64,000 bases of DNA from Winogradskyella pacifica (GTDB lineage: Bacteria; Bacteroidota; Bacteroidia; Flavobacteriales; Flavobacteriaceae), in assembly GCF_013403915.1 (NCBI RefSeq), contig NZ_JABFDI010000008.1, positions 1-64,000 on the forward strand, in the 5' to 3' direction. The translations under genes and the position numbers were made by a program. The notes beneath the pieces are model-generated. The model saw only the letters and a program-made list of their open reading frames with translations, was not told the origin of the DNA and made no database searches. Positions 26,026 through 35,614 of the stretch are shown in pieces (within the stretch, counting starts at the first letter, position 1; each line of letters starts with the position of its first letter).

Positions 26026-27420
26026 TTATACTTTTCTCATTACTGGTTTTACTTTCGGAATAAATAACCATACGCTAGCTACCGTTAATAGTGATAACGT
26101 TGCACCAATTATAAAAGCGGGTGTGTAATTCCCACCACTGGTTAACCATGGTACTAAATAAGTTAAACCAGCTGCCGTAAGTTTAGCCGCCATACCAGAA
26201 AAACCTGCTAAAGAACCTACTGTTTTTCCACTAAAAAGATCACTAGGTAATGTCTGAACATTCCCAATTGCTGTTTGAAAACCAAATAAAATAATGGCCA
26301 TTAATATCACAGCTGTTGTAGCACCTGGATTTTGCATATCCGTTATACTCATGTCCACAGCTCCAATATTATTTAAGAAGCTAATTACAGCTGTTTCAAT
26401 ACCAAGTGGATTAGCCATTGCTAATAATGCCGGTAGCATTACGAAACAACCCAGTGTAATTACCATTTTACGTGTTTTATCAACATTCCAGCCTTTTTTA
26501 AGCTTATTTCGAGCTAAAATACCACCATAATAAGCTCCTACCATTGCACCTGCATAAGGCACCCATCCGTATAATGCCATTGACTTTACATCCATAGCAA
26601 AAACTTCATTCAGATAAATTGGTATCCAAAAAACAAATAGCCACCAAATTGGATCGATTGCTGCTGAAGCTAATATGACACCCCAACTTTGTTTATGGCC
26701 CAATAACTCTCCTGTATTAGGATTGTATTCTTGATCTTCTACTCCATCACCATCAAAATCTTCATTTTTTTGGCCTGTTAAAATATATTCACGTTCCTCA
26801 TCTGTAATCCATGGGTGATCGCTAGGACCTGATTTTACTAAAATCCACCATGGTATCAACCAAAGCAAACCTGCTAAACCGATAAAAATAAATATAGCTT
26901 TCCAGTTAAAATATATTGATAACGTAGCGATTAATGGAATAGAAACTATACCGCCAATAGCGGCACCAGAATTAAAAATTCCTTGTGCAAGGGCACGTTC
27001 CTTGGTAGGAAACCATTCTGCATTTCCTTTCGTTGCACCAGGCCAGTTTCCGGCTTCAGAAACACCTAGTATGGCACGAAATATCCCAAAACTTAAAATA
27101 CCACTCGCAAAAGCATGTAATGCCGTAGCAATAGACCAAACACCAATTGAGAGTACAAATCCCATTCTTGTACCAACCCAATCGAAAATTTTTCCAAATA
27201 TGGCTTGTCCAAAAGCGTAAGAAAAAACAAAGATGATTGAAATTAAGGCATATATTTCTTTTGTCTCATCTGCTGTGTGTCCTGGATATAAATCTTTGGC
27301 AATTTCTGGCCAAAGCACACTTAAAGACGTACGATCAATATAATTGATGATAGTCGCAATAGCAATTAATGCAACTATCCACCATCTCAATCCTTTTAAT
27401 TTTTTCCCTGCTTTTTTCAT
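26026..27420 (-). CDS. MFS transporter, hexuronate (ExuT-like) family
   Basis: This 464-residue inner-membrane transporter has about twelve membrane segments and anion:cation symporter features: INYIDRTSLSVLWPEIAKDL in the first segment, FGIFRAILGVSEAGNWPGATKG and WFPTKERALAQGIFNSGAAIGG. These are typical of ExuT/GudP-like hexuronate carriers. It probably brings DEH or unsaturated monouronates from periplasm to cytoplasm. The central cytoplasmic loop contains an acidic DFDGDGVEDQ stretch resembling a calcium-binding loop, which is unusual. It lies between the GntR and SDR genes, with 10 and 30 base gaps. Confidence 0.9.
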   Translation of the reverse strand: MKKAGKKLKGLRWWIVALIAIATIINYIDRTSLSVLWPEIAKDLYPGHTADETKEIYALISIIFVFSYAFGQAIFGKIFDWVGTRMGFVLSIGVWSIATALHAFASGILSFGIFRAILGVSEAGNWPGATKGNAEWFPTKERALAQGIFNSGAAIGGIVSIPLIATLSIYFNWKAIFIFIGLAGLLWLIPWWILVKSGPSDHPWITDEEREYILTGQKNEDFDGDGVEDQEYNPNTGELLGHKQSWGVILASAAIDPIWWLFVFWIPIYLNEVFAMDVKSMALYGWVPYAGAMVGAYYGGILARNKLKKGWNVDKTRKMVITLGCFVMLPALLAMANPLGIETAVISFLNNIGAVDMSITDMQNPGATTAVILMAIILFGFQTAIGNVQTLPSDLFSGKTVGSLAGFSGMAAKLTAAGLTYLVPWLTSGGNYTPAFIIGATLSLLTVASVWLFIPKVKPVMRKV

Positions 27421-27430
27421 TTATTTTGAA

Positions 27431-28144
27431 TTAAGTTGACTTTTTAATGTTATAACAATACTGATATAACACAGTAAAGTGATCTTTCATTTTTTGTTTT
27501 GCTAGCTTAGGATCTTGCTTTTTAATAGCTTCAAAAATATCCTGGTGCTCTGAAATACTTAGGTTAGCTAATTTCTTATCGCACACATGGTACTTTTCAA
27601 AATTAGTTATGATTTCAGGCGTAATTATTAACATAAAATTATTCATTATACTATTTCCACTAGCTCTAGCTATAGCTAAGTGAAATAACAAATCTTCTTG
27701 TACAGCGTCTTCACCTCTTAATACCTTTTCCGAATACGCATCTAAAGCTTCTTTTATCTTCTCTAAATCCTCTTCTGTTCTCCTAAGTGACGCTAAGCGA
27801 ACTGTTTTAAGTTCTAATAAAATTCTGGTCTCGACTAAAGATTTAAAATCTGGATCCTCTAACCTAAGAATATCCTCAATCATACCGTTCATCGCAATAA
27901 CACCAATATTAGCTACAAATGTTCCACTTTGCGGAATTGAATCGAGTAGCCCATATAATTCAAGTTTTTGAATTGCTTCTCTAACATTACTGCGGGACAC
28001 TTCGAATTTTTCAGATAACATTCGCTCTGAAGGTAACTTATCCCCTGGTTCAAGATTTTTAAAATTTATAAGCTCACCTATTTTAGAAATTATGGACTTT
28101 TGTGTATCGAGACTATCTACTTTTGCTAATATTTTTAATTTCAT
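27431..28144 (-). CDS. GntR-family (FadR/FCD subfamily) transcriptional regulator
   Basis: The 237-residue regulator has an N-terminal winged helix (LEPGDKLPSERMLSEKFEVSRSNVREAIQKLE in segments) and an all-helical FCD sensor domain (RILLELKTVRLA, FHLAIARASGNS, and SEHQDIFEAIKKQD, with the His and Asp/Glu residues that bind metal and ligand in this family). FadR-type regulators of hexuronate pathways (UxuR, ExuR) bind TTGGT-ACCAA palindromes. One such site lies 18 bases upstream of this gene and others precede most transcription units of the locus, so it is the best candidate for the locus-wide regulator. Confidence 0.9.
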   Translation of the reverse strand: MKLKILAKVDSLDTQKSIISKIGELINFKNLEPGDKLPSERMLSEKFEVSRSNVREAIQKLELYGLLDSIPQSGTFVANIGVIAMNGMIEDILRLEDPDFKSLVETRILLELKTVRLASLRRTEEDLEKIKEALDAYSEKVLRGEDAVQEDLLFHLAIARASGNSIMNNFMLIITPEIITNFEKYHVCDKKLANLSISEHQDIFEAIKKQDPKLAKQKMKDHFTVLYQYCYNIKKST

Positions 28145-28161
28145 ATTTTAAAAACTTATAA

Positions 28162-28175
28162 ATTGGTTAACCAGA
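28162..28175. promoter_or_regulatory. Operator-like palindrome (class B), upstream of the GntR gene
   Basis: ATTGGTTAACCAGA is one copy of the class B pattern, 18 bases before the GntR start codon. Its place suggests autoregulation. Confidence 0.65.
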
Positions 28176-28310
28176 TTACAAGGGCTAAAGTTATGTAAAT
28201 AATAATAAAAGAGGAACATAAATAGGACTATTTATTAGCGCTCAAAGAATCCTACTTATACAACTAAACAACCGTAGAATTCAATAAGCGACTAACTCAA
28301 AACACATCTT

Positions 28311-29246
28311 TTAATGGCTCACTTCTAACTCATAAAAATTTACTTTAGCAAAGGCTCCTTCATCTCTAGATTGGAAATAATTTCCTGCTTTAAAATAGTT
28401 TTCAAATACTCCCCATTTCTTAATGTGAATACTTTCATAAGATTTAAACTCAGTGTTATTTAAAATAATTAACATTTTGCCATCTGTAACTTGAACTTCT
28501 AAGGTGAATTTTTTAAAACCAACTTCTTGTTCAAAATTAAAACCATCATCATCATCCCAAGCATCATCATGTAATATCTCAGTATCTGAGGCACTAAGGT
28601 TTTTTAGAACTTTAGATTTTACTCTTATTTTACCTTTATCCCAATAGATTTTAAGTATTGGAGGAGCGTTGTTATCATCTTCTCCAATTAAATCGCGTTG
28701 TTCATTGGTTAATCTTCCATGGATTTGCATGATAATGACACGATGGTATTTGCCATCTGAATCTCTAGTAACATCCTCCATTTGCAACTTCCCTTTCATG
28801 TTACCACCTTGCTTAAACGTCCAATTGACATTATTTTCACCTGGCACCAATTGCTCTCTTAACTCTGACCTTGTATATTTTGTATTCTTGGTCTTAGAAT
28901 CCGTTGGCATGGCATGAAACACAATGGCTCCTTTAGTCGAATCTATGTACATATAAGGTTTTGCAATCTCGTTATTAGCAAAATCTAAAATCTCTGGTGG
29001 GTCTATTTCATAGGGCCTCCCCTTTTCATTTGCCACTGGTAATGTTACTTTCCAATGACTAAGATCTATTTTTGGGAGTTTTACTTTTTTCTTTTTCCCT
29101 TTCTTCTTTTTACTCTTCTTGCTCTTTTTATTTTCAATTTTTTTATCCGACTCTGTAACGTTACTTTCCGTGTTTTGAGAAGTAACGTTAACAGATACAA
29201 ATGCCATCAGTAAAAAAACTAATAAATTTTTTCGGAAATTTTTCAT
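28311..29246 (-). CDS. PL7 alginate lyase with lysine-rich linker
   Basis: This 311-residue secreted alginate lyase cleaves by beta-elimination. It has a signal peptide (to about residue 24), a very lysine-rich stretch at about 36-54 (KKSKKSKKKKGKKKK), then a PL7 domain starting IDLSHWKVTLPV. The three PL7 motifs are present: YTRSELRE (R-x-E), IMQIHG (Q-I-H) and YFKAGNYFQS (Y-x-K-x-G-x-Y). Q-I-H enzymes often act on polyG or both block types. It is last in the SusC-SusD-PKD-lyase unit, following the PKD gene by 13 bases. Confidence 0.93.
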   Translation of the reverse strand: MKNFRKNLLVFLLMAFVSVNVTSQNTESNVTESDKKIENKKSKKSKKKKGKKKKVKLPKIDLSHWKVTLPVANEKGRPYEIDPPEILDFANNEIAKPYMYIDSTKGAIVFHAMPTDSKTKNTKYTRSELREQLVPGENNVNWTFKQGGNMKGKLQMEDVTRDSDGKYHRVIIMQIHGRLTNEQRDLIGEDDNNAPPILKIYWDKGKIRVKSKVLKNLSASDTEILHDDAWDDDDGFNFEQEVGFKKFTLEVQVTDGKMLIILNNTEFKSYESIHIKKWGVFENYFKAGNYFQSRDEGAFAKVNFYELEVSH

Positions 29247-29259
29247 CGTGATATTAAAA

Positions 29260-30210
29260 TTAATCGGCTGGATAAACCTTCACATTGTCAACATAAGCAT
29301 CAACATCTGTTACTCCATAAATTAGTATAGAAACCTCACCAGTAGCATTGGCAGTAAATGGAATTTGTACTGTTGTAAACACTGTTTTTCCAAGATCTTC
29401 ATCTCCTACAAACATCGCTAATGGAGCCGCATCGAAACTCACAATTGCATCTGCACCATCACTGAAATGACCGTCTATGATTCCGCCAATAATTCTATTA
29501 TCTCCTGGAGCTTGAGTACCGTCATCTTTTATAGCATATTCAAATTCTAAAATATAGTTAACTGGCAACCCTGAACCATCCACATTAGATACTGTTATTG
29601 CTTGGTAAGCGTATCTTGTGTTAGAACTAAGATAAGCTCCTGCAGAAGTACTACTTGTCCATTTTGCACCTTTTGTTTTAGATCCGTTATCTGAACCATC
29701 ATAATTTAACCAAGACCCATCACTACTAGAGTTAAAAGGGTTTGTATTACCACCAGTGAAGCTATCGAATTTCCAATCACTTGTTCCATCTTGAAAATCT
29801 CCATTTAAAATTTCAGGTGTAACAGCTACAAATACATCTACCACAACAACATCTATAGTCACAGTATCTGAAGCACCATTAGCATCACTAGCTGTTAATG
29901 TTACGGGGTAAGTCCCTTCTACAGCTGGAAATGTATATACAGGATCTCTTTCGGTTGTGGTATCTCCGCCTCCAAAATCCCATAAATAATTTATAGATTG
30001 AAACGAAAGATCTGTGAATTGAATTGTATTAAAATTAACCGGATCTGGAATATACGAAAAGTCTGCTGTTGGCAACACTGTATCCGCTTGTGAACCTGAC
30101 TCCGGTAAATCGAACTCATAAGCGCTTTCACAACTATTAAAAGCTACAGCTGTAATAAAGCAGAGGAACAACACTGTTACTTTACTAAAAATATTTATTT
30201 TATTTTTCAT
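29260..30210 (-). CDS. PKD-domain surface glycan-binding lipoprotein (SusE/F position)
   Basis: This 316-residue outer-membrane lipoprotein has a lipobox ending in FNSC. A PKD domain (about 40-125, with YLWDFGGGDTTTERDPVYTF) and a C-terminal beta-sandwich (about 135-316, ending DAYVDNVKVYP) resembling carbohydrate-binding modules follow. It directly follows SusD, the place of surface glycan-binding proteins in Bacteroidota loci, and probably holds alginate at the cell surface. No catalytic residues were seen. The C-terminal domain is of the same general type as the core of the T9SS protein at 19375. Confidence 0.82.
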   Translation of the reverse strand: MKNKINIFSKVTVLFLCFITAVAFNSCESAYEFDLPESGSQADTVLPTADFSYIPDPVNFNTIQFTDLSFQSINYLWDFGGGDTTTERDPVYTFPAVEGTYPVTLTASDANGASDTVTIDVVVVDVFVAVTPEILNGDFQDGTSDWKFDSFTGGNTNPFNSSSDGSWLNYDGSDNGSKTKGAKWTSSTSAGAYLSSNTRYAYQAITVSNVDGSGLPVNYILEFEYAIKDDGTQAPGDNRIIGGIIDGHFSDGADAIVSFDAAPLAMFVGDEDLGKTVFTTVQIPFTANATGEVSILIYGVTDVDAYVDNVKVYPAD

Positions 30211-30229
30211 GTCTTTAAAAATTTAGTTG

Positions 30230-31699
30230 TTAATATCCTGGGTTTTGTCCTAAAAGAGGAGGTGTACCGCTTAAATTGATTTCTCTTGATGGGATTGGCA
30301 ATAATAATTGTCTAGCATCATAGTCATTAAATCCTTGAGACGTAGCATAATTCCCAATAACTTCATTAGCAACTCCAAATCTCACTAAATCAAAGAAACG
30401 TTGATTTTCAAAAGCTAATTCCACACGTCTTTCTACAAGTAATGCCTCTTTAGTTAGTATTGAAGGACGGTCTGTTACGGCATCAAAACCAGCTCTTACT
30501 CTTACTTCCATGTAAGAATCTATTGCTGCACTACTATTTGTTTGAGCTCCACCAGCTAAAATTGCTTCAGCATGCATTAACAATACATCAGAATAACGTA
30601 AAATAATCCAATCATTACCCGCTTGTTGAGCACTAGGACCATAAGTTGGTTCAGGGATTGCATTAAGATCTGTTCCGTCTGGTAAAAACTTAATGACTTC
30701 ATTCGTTATGTTAGTACCAACACCAAAAGAAGTATAAGAAGCTGCTGTTCTGTTTCCTCCGTACATAGCAAAATCTGCAATTAAATTATCTTCAACTAAG
30801 TTTAGACCATCTTCTCTACCTTGACGGTTAAAAGATGTAAATTCAGCAGAAAAAGCTTGACTTTCATTAGCATTTCCAAACTCATACTGAATAGCAAAAA
30901 TAATTTCATCGTTTAATTCATTGTAAAATACATCAGAAAAATCATCTTGTAAGGCAAAACCACTATTCTTAATATCAACACATAATTGCGCAGCGACACC
31001 ATAATTTACACCTTGCGTTAAATATACTTTTGCTAACAATCCTTGTGCAGCTGCTTTTGACGCTCTAGATTTATAAGTATTATCTAAAGCATCTTTCGCG
31101 TCTTCTAAATCTGAAATAATTTGTTCATAAATCTGTTCTTTTGCAATTCTAGTAAACAGCGCACCATTTTCTGTTGGCCCTACGACCGAAGTTACTAAAG
31201 GCACATCTCCAAATAACCTCACTAAATTAAAGTATGCATAAGCTCTTAAAAATTTAGCTTCAGCCACATATTTTACTCTATTAGATTCGTTAGCAGCATT
31301 GACGTAATTCATAATATCATTTGCTCTAAAAATAATCTGATACATAGACTGGTAGTAATCTTCTGATTGTGCATTAGTAGCATCAATTAAGTATCTATGA
31401 AAATCAGCCTTAGAACCTTCAGACGTTTTACCTCTAGTATTATCTGTACGGTGTTCTGTTAAAAGATATTCTACTTGAACACCTCTATTTGATCTCTCGT
31501 AACTAGAGTCTGTATTTTCATTAACTCCTTGTATGGCATCATAAATTCCAATAATCCCAGCTAATACATCTGCATCAGTTTGATAAAAATTTTCGACAAC
31601 AATAGCCGTATCTGGCAATGGATTTAAAAATTCATCTGTATCACAGGCGGTGAAAACAAATCCTGTTACAGCAAAAATTAAATATTTTATATGTTTCAT
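30230..31699 (-). CDS. SusD/RagB family outer-membrane lipoprotein
   Basis: This is a 489-residue SusD-like lipoprotein that caps the SusC channel and binds the polysaccharide. It has a lipobox (FTACDTDEFLNPLPD), a TPR-type helical core (AEAKFLRAYAYFNLVRLFGDVPLV) and the typical C-terminal RagB/SusD end (LLVERRVELAFENQRFFDLVRFG, LLPIPSREI, NPGY). It follows SusC by 22 bases and belongs to the same transcription unit. By context the ligand is alginate or its oligomers. Confidence 0.95.
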   Translation of the reverse strand: MKHIKYLIFAVTGFVFTACDTDEFLNPLPDTAIVVENFYQTDADVLAGIIGIYDAIQGVNENTDSSYERSNRGVQVEYLLTEHRTDNTRGKTSEGSKADFHRYLIDATNAQSEDYYQSMYQIIFRANDIMNYVNAANESNRVKYVAEAKFLRAYAYFNLVRLFGDVPLVTSVVGPTENGALFTRIAKEQIYEQIISDLEDAKDALDNTYKSRASKAAAQGLLAKVYLTQGVNYGVAAQLCVDIKNSGFALQDDFSDVFYNELNDEIIFAIQYEFGNANESQAFSAEFTSFNRQGREDGLNLVEDNLIADFAMYGGNRTAASYTSFGVGTNITNEVIKFLPDGTDLNAIPEPTYGPSAQQAGNDWIILRYSDVLLMHAEAILAGGAQTNSSAAIDSYMEVRVRAGFDAVTDRPSILTKEALLVERRVELAFENQRFFDLVRFGVANEVIGNYATSQGFNDYDARQLLLPIPSREINLSGTPPLLGQNPGY

Positions 31700-31721
31700 A
31701 ATTTGGTGTGTTTTATTTCAA

Positions 31722-34700
31722 TTAAAAATTAACGTTTAAACCAAGTGATAAGGTTTTAAATATTGGTGTACCACCTCTTTGAGCTCCGTATTGTCTAGGG
31801 TTGGAATCATCTACAAACTCTGGGTTGAAACCATGATACTCATCAGATGTAATATAAACCAAGTTTTGAGCTGTTGCGTAAATTCTTAGTTTTTCAACAC
31901 CTATTTTAGATACTACACTATCTGGTATTGTATATCCAAGGTTTATATTTCTCAAAGAAAAATAGCCTGCACTTTGAACGACATCATTTGTATGAACTCT
32001 TTGTTGAAGGAAAGATGTATGAGATATAACCCCCGCATCAACAACTGCTTGTGGACTTGTAGTAGCACCTGTCCAATCCGTACCAAAATACTGATCTCCA
32101 ATATTTTTAACTTGTGCGCCTTGACTTCCTTGAAGCATGAAAGAAAAATCAAAATCCGCAATCTTAAATTCATTTGTTACACTCCATACAATGTCTGGGT
32201 ATGGATCACCTAGTATTGTCTTATCCTCATCCGTAATTATACCATCACCGTTTAAATCCTTAACGATAACATCTTCTGATCTACCATTAATTGGAATCCA
32301 AGGAGAATCATAATACTCAATCCCTAATTCTTCATCTACAACATAACCATAAAATGATGATAACGGATTTCCAACAGAGTTAATCCACTGAGAGTTTCTA
32401 CCAAAAGTATCTTCTAATAGTGCTCCGTCTGAATCCCCCATATCTAACAATTTATTTTTGTTTGTTGATGCTATAACTGTAGTGCTCCAACTAAAGTTCT
32501 CTTTAGCGATGTTCTTTGTTCTTAACTCAAATTCCCATCCACTATTCTCTACTTTACCTAAATTTACGATACCAGAATTAAATCCAGAAACATACGATAC
32601 AGGGTTTTCTAATAATAATTTATCACTTGTTCTCTTGTAATAATCAACCGATCCGGATATTCTATTATTTAGTATTGCGAAATCTACTCCAGGATTGTAT
32701 TCTTCTGAAGCTTCCCATTGTAATAATGCATTTGCAATATTAAGAGCAGAAACACCTGCGGTAACTCCACCTTCAGTAATGGCATTATTATTATCCAATA
32801 ATGCTAAGTAAGGCCAAACATCAGTAATATCGTTTCCTGTATCAAAATTCTCACTTCCTGTAAGACCATAACTAAATCTGAATTTTAAATTATTTAAGAA
32901 ACCACTATCTATTAAGAAGTCTTCTTTCGACACATTCCAACCAACAGAGACCGCTGGGAAATTACCCCATTTAGAGTCTATTCCGAAAACAGAACTACCA
33001 TCACGTCTAAACGAAGCCGATAATAAATACTTATTAGCATACGCATAGTTAACTCTAGCAAAATAACCGATCTTTCTTTGTACTAGGTTAATTTCTACAG
33101 GCTCAGTAAACAAAGTTGCACCTTCTAAGTTTTTAAGTAGATCATTAGAGTACCCACTACCTTCAATAGAACTTAATTCAGAATTTCTAGACTGTACAGA
33201 AAAACCTGCTAACACATCAAAATCGTGATCACCAATTGTTTTGCTATAATTTAATGTGTTATCTGAGATTATTCTAGATCTAAACCTATTCTCTAAACTG
33301 TAAGCTGCTCTACCTGCTCCACCTGAGTGATGCAGTGTTCCATCCCATCTTGTTCTCTTACGAAAATCTAATGTTACACCAAGAGATGTTTTTGCTTTAA
33401 GACCATCGATAATTTCATATTCTAAATAGGTAGAACCTAACAATTTTGTATTATACTCATAGTGTTCTCTTTCTACATACTGAGCATAAGGATTTGAATC
33501 TCCCGTAGTACGTGGTCTACTTGCACCAAAACTATCCGTAGGATCCACATCTATATTAATTAAATCATCCTCTGCAAAATAATCACCTACTTGAATGTTT
33601 GCAGCTGGATCAGTAAACTGAAGCGACTCTGCAGTATGATATATAGGCAACCAAGGTGATTGTCTTAATGGGTTGTGGATAGAAGTAGGTAATGCTCTTC
33701 GTTTTGAATATGAAGGAGTGGCATTAATTCCGAATCTAAGATTTTTAGTTAATTTAGTATCTAATTTTAACCTTCCTGTTAATAACTTATAGTTGTCAGT
33801 GATTACAACACCTTCATCTTCAAGAAAACTAAGTGACGAACTGAATTTTGTATCTTTAGTACCACCTCTTGCAGAAAAAGAATGACTCGTAATGGTTCCT
33901 CCATCAAAAAATACTTCTTGCCAATCTCTATCAACACCAAGCGTTTCTACTAATAATTGTGCGTATTTGGTTGTATTAGAAAGTTCTCCTGTAGCAGCCA
34001 TTTCTTGAGCAGCCCAACCAGACACACTCTTCTTATAATCTTCACTTTCATGAGCCTCTTTAAACCCAGTATAAGTATCATAGCTAAATCTTGTTTTCCC
34101 TTCCTTACCACTTTTAGTAGTAATCAAAATAACACCATTTGCACCTTCACTACCATAAATAGCTGCAGATGCCGCATCTTTTAATACTTCAAAAGATTCT
34201 ACATCATTCATATTTAAAGAACCAAGAAAATCAGAACTTACTACAATTCCGTCTACCACTACAGCTGGCCCAGAGTCAGCAGCTATAGATCCAAAACCTC
34301 TAATGGTAATAGTCGGTGCAGCACCAGCTTCTGCTGAAGTTGCTTGAATGTTAACACCTGAAACCTGACCAATTAAAGCATCATCTACACGAGCTACTGC
34401 AATTTGGTCTAAGTTTTCGTTTTTAACTTTAGATATCGCACCAGTTAAATGACTTTTCTTTTGTGTACCATAACCCACAACAACAACCTCTTCTAATGTA
34501 TTAGCATCTTCAACTAATTGAACACTATATGTTGTTTGAGCATCAATGATTACCGTTTGCGTTACATAACCAACATATGAAAACTGAACAACATCACCTT
34601 TACTTACCTCTAATTGATAATTACCATCAAAATCAGTAGTTGCACCTCTAGTTGTTTTTATAATAATAATGTTTGCTCCAGGTATGGGCATATTATCAAC

Positions 34701-34802
34701 TGCGGAAGTCACCGTACCTGTTAAGGTATAGCTATCTTGAGCAAAAATCATCACACTAAAGAGTAGTGCGATAATTGTAGTAAGTTTAACTTTTAAATTC
34801 AT
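31722..34802 (-). CDS. SusC/RagA family TonB-dependent outer-membrane transporter
   Basis: This is a 1026-residue outer-membrane barrel that imports oligosaccharides with energy from TonB. It has a signal peptide (ending MIFAQ), a carboxypeptidase-regulatory-like domain (GTVTSAVDNMPIPGANI), the SusC box (VVVGYGTQKKSHLTGAISKV), a plug domain (VVVDGIVVSSDFLGSLNMNDVESFEVLKDAASAAIYG in parts, then ANGVILITTK) and a 22-strand barrel ending LSLGLNVNF. A triple operator-like site lies 110-147 bases upstream. With SusD it forms the uptake complex of the alginate locus. Confidence 0.96.
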   Translation of the reverse strand: MNLKVKLTTIIALLFSVMIFAQDSYTLTGTVTSAVDNMPIPGANIIIIKTTRGATTDFDGNYQLEVSKGDVVQFSYVGYVTQTVIIDAQTTYSVQLVEDANTLEEVVVVGYGTQKKSHLTGAISKVKNENLDQIAVARVDDALIGQVSGVNIQATSAEAGAAPTITIRGFGSIAADSGPAVVVDGIVVSSDFLGSLNMNDVESFEVLKDAASAAIYGSEGANGVILITTKSGKEGKTRFSYDTYTGFKEAHESEDYKKSVSGWAAQEMAATGELSNTTKYAQLLVETLGVDRDWQEVFFDGGTITSHSFSARGGTKDTKFSSSLSFLEDEGVVITDNYKLLTGRLKLDTKLTKNLRFGINATPSYSKRRALPTSIHNPLRQSPWLPIYHTAESLQFTDPAANIQVGDYFAEDDLINIDVDPTDSFGASRPRTTGDSNPYAQYVEREHYEYNTKLLGSTYLEYEIIDGLKAKTSLGVTLDFRKRTRWDGTLHHSGGAGRAAYSLENRFRSRIISDNTLNYSKTIGDHDFDVLAGFSVQSRNSELSSIEGSGYSNDLLKNLEGATLFTEPVEINLVQRKIGYFARVNYAYANKYLLSASFRRDGSSVFGIDSKWGNFPAVSVGWNVSKEDFLIDSGFLNNLKFRFSYGLTGSENFDTGNDITDVWPYLALLDNNNAITEGGVTAGVSALNIANALLQWEASEEYNPGVDFAILNNRISGSVDYYKRTSDKLLLENPVSYVSGFNSGIVNLGKVENSGWEFELRTKNIAKENFSWSTTVIASTNKNKLLDMGDSDGALLEDTFGRNSQWINSVGNPLSSFYGYVVDEELGIEYYDSPWIPINGRSEDVIVKDLNGDGIITDEDKTILGDPYPDIVWSVTNEFKIADFDFSFMLQGSQGAQVKNIGDQYFGTDWTGATTSPQAVVDAGVISHTSFLQQRVHTNDVVQSAGYFSLRNINLGYTIPDSVVSKIGVEKLRIYATAQNLVYITSDEYHGFNPEFVDDSNPRQYGAQRGGTPIFKTLSLGLNVNF

Positions 34803-34911
34803 AATTCATTGTTTAGATTAAATTTGTTAGTCCTTTATCGTTACCTTATTATCCCTATTAAAATAGGTATACAAACACAATTAAATTGAGAAATGTTTTA
34901 TGTGTTTTTGT

Positions 34912-34949
34912 TTGGTTGACCAAATTGGTTGACCAGATTGGTTTACCAA
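34912..34949. promoter_or_regulatory. Triple tandem operator-like palindromes (class B), upstream of susC
   Basis: TTGGTTGACCAA (34912-34923), TTGGTTGACCAG (34925-34936) and TTGGTTTACCAA (34938-34949) follow each other with an exact 13-base period. This is the densest copy of the class B pattern in the window, 110-147 bases upstream of susC. Confidence 0.8.
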
Positions 34950-35074
34950 ATATATATAAATATTTGTTAATTACAACGTTTTCGTAAATTTTATATGTTA
35001 AAATAGCAAAGGTTTAAGTTAAAATAGCAACTATTAACTTCAATTGTAGGAATTTAATTACAATTATATAAAAC

Positions 35075-35148
35075 CCTCACGTATAGCACTAAAGACATTT
35101 ATCACAGTACCTACGGAAGGTACAGTTTGAATTAGGTAATACGTGAGG
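35075..35148. repeat. Structured inverted-repeat element between kdgF and susC
   Basis: CCTCACGTAT (35075-35084) is the exact inverted complement of ATACGTGAGG (35139-35148). Inside lies a second hairpin, GTACCT-N5-AGGTAC (35107-35123). On the minus strand the outer stem is followed by GTTTTATAT, so it could be a branched terminator for kdgF or an RNA element in front of the susC leader. No known RNA family was recognised. Confidence 0.55.
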
Positions 35149-35221
35149 TGAATGTAAAACAAAATCTCCATAATGGAGTAAAACTGTTTTAACCTCTAGA
35201 TAAGACTAGTAGATTTTTGAC

Positions 35222-35596
35222 TTAGGACTTGTCCCCAAAATAAGAGACAGCACCTCCACTTAAGAAATCTTCTCTTACAGGGCTAAATGTATCAATTAGC
35301 TCTCCTTCTTCTAAACAAACAGCACTATGCAATAAATTAGGTTCAATATAAACTCCGTCTCCCGCTTCAACAATTTGTTTTACACCATCAATTTCAAATT
35401 CAAATTTACCTGAAACACAAAACGTTGCTTGTGTGTGAAAATGTTGATGCGGTGATCCTAATGCTCCTTTTTCAAATTTCACTCTTACCATCATAATTTG
35501 ATTATCGTAACCTAAGAATTTTCTTGAGACTCCTCCTCCAAGTACTTCCCATTGCATGTCTTTTGTGATGATGTATTTTTCACTAAATCGTTTCAT
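35222..35596 (-). CDS. kdgF: KdgF-type cupin: unsaturated uronate linearising enzyme
   Basis: This 124-residue single-domain cupin has WEVLGGGVSRKFLGYDNQIM at its start, then the metal-binding motif SPHQHFHTQ and a second His in EPNLLHSAV, matching KdgF. KdgF speeds conversion of 4,5-unsaturated monouronates from alginate or pectin into the linear keto form (DEH), the substrate of the reductase. It directly follows the exolytic PL17 gene that makes this monomer. The gene is separated from susC by a 419-base regulatory gap. Confidence 0.92.
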   Translation of the reverse strand: MKRFSEKYIITKDMQWEVLGGGVSRKFLGYDNQIMMVRVKFEKGALGSPHQHFHTQATFCVSGKFEFEIDGVKQIVEAGDGVYIEPNLLHSAVCLEEGELIDTFSPVREDFLSGGAVSYFGDKS

Positions 35597-35614
35597 ATGT
35601 TTTTATTTATTGGT

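Larger units (their letters stand above)
34803..35221. other. Regulatory gap between kdgF and susC
   Basis: This 419-base gap contains no ORF. It holds three tandem class B operator-like sites (34912-34949) and a 74-base region closed by a perfect 10-bp inverted repeat (35075-35148) with an inner hairpin. A small CTCC-N5-GGAG hairpin lies at 35164-35176. The susC promoter must lie between the operators and the gene, with a long leader. Confidence 0.7.

Noticed and set aside
26139..26148. TGGTTAACCA match to the class B operator inside the MFS gene
   Set aside because: It is intragenic, single, and explained by the coding sequence WLTSG; without promoter context it was not counted as an operator.
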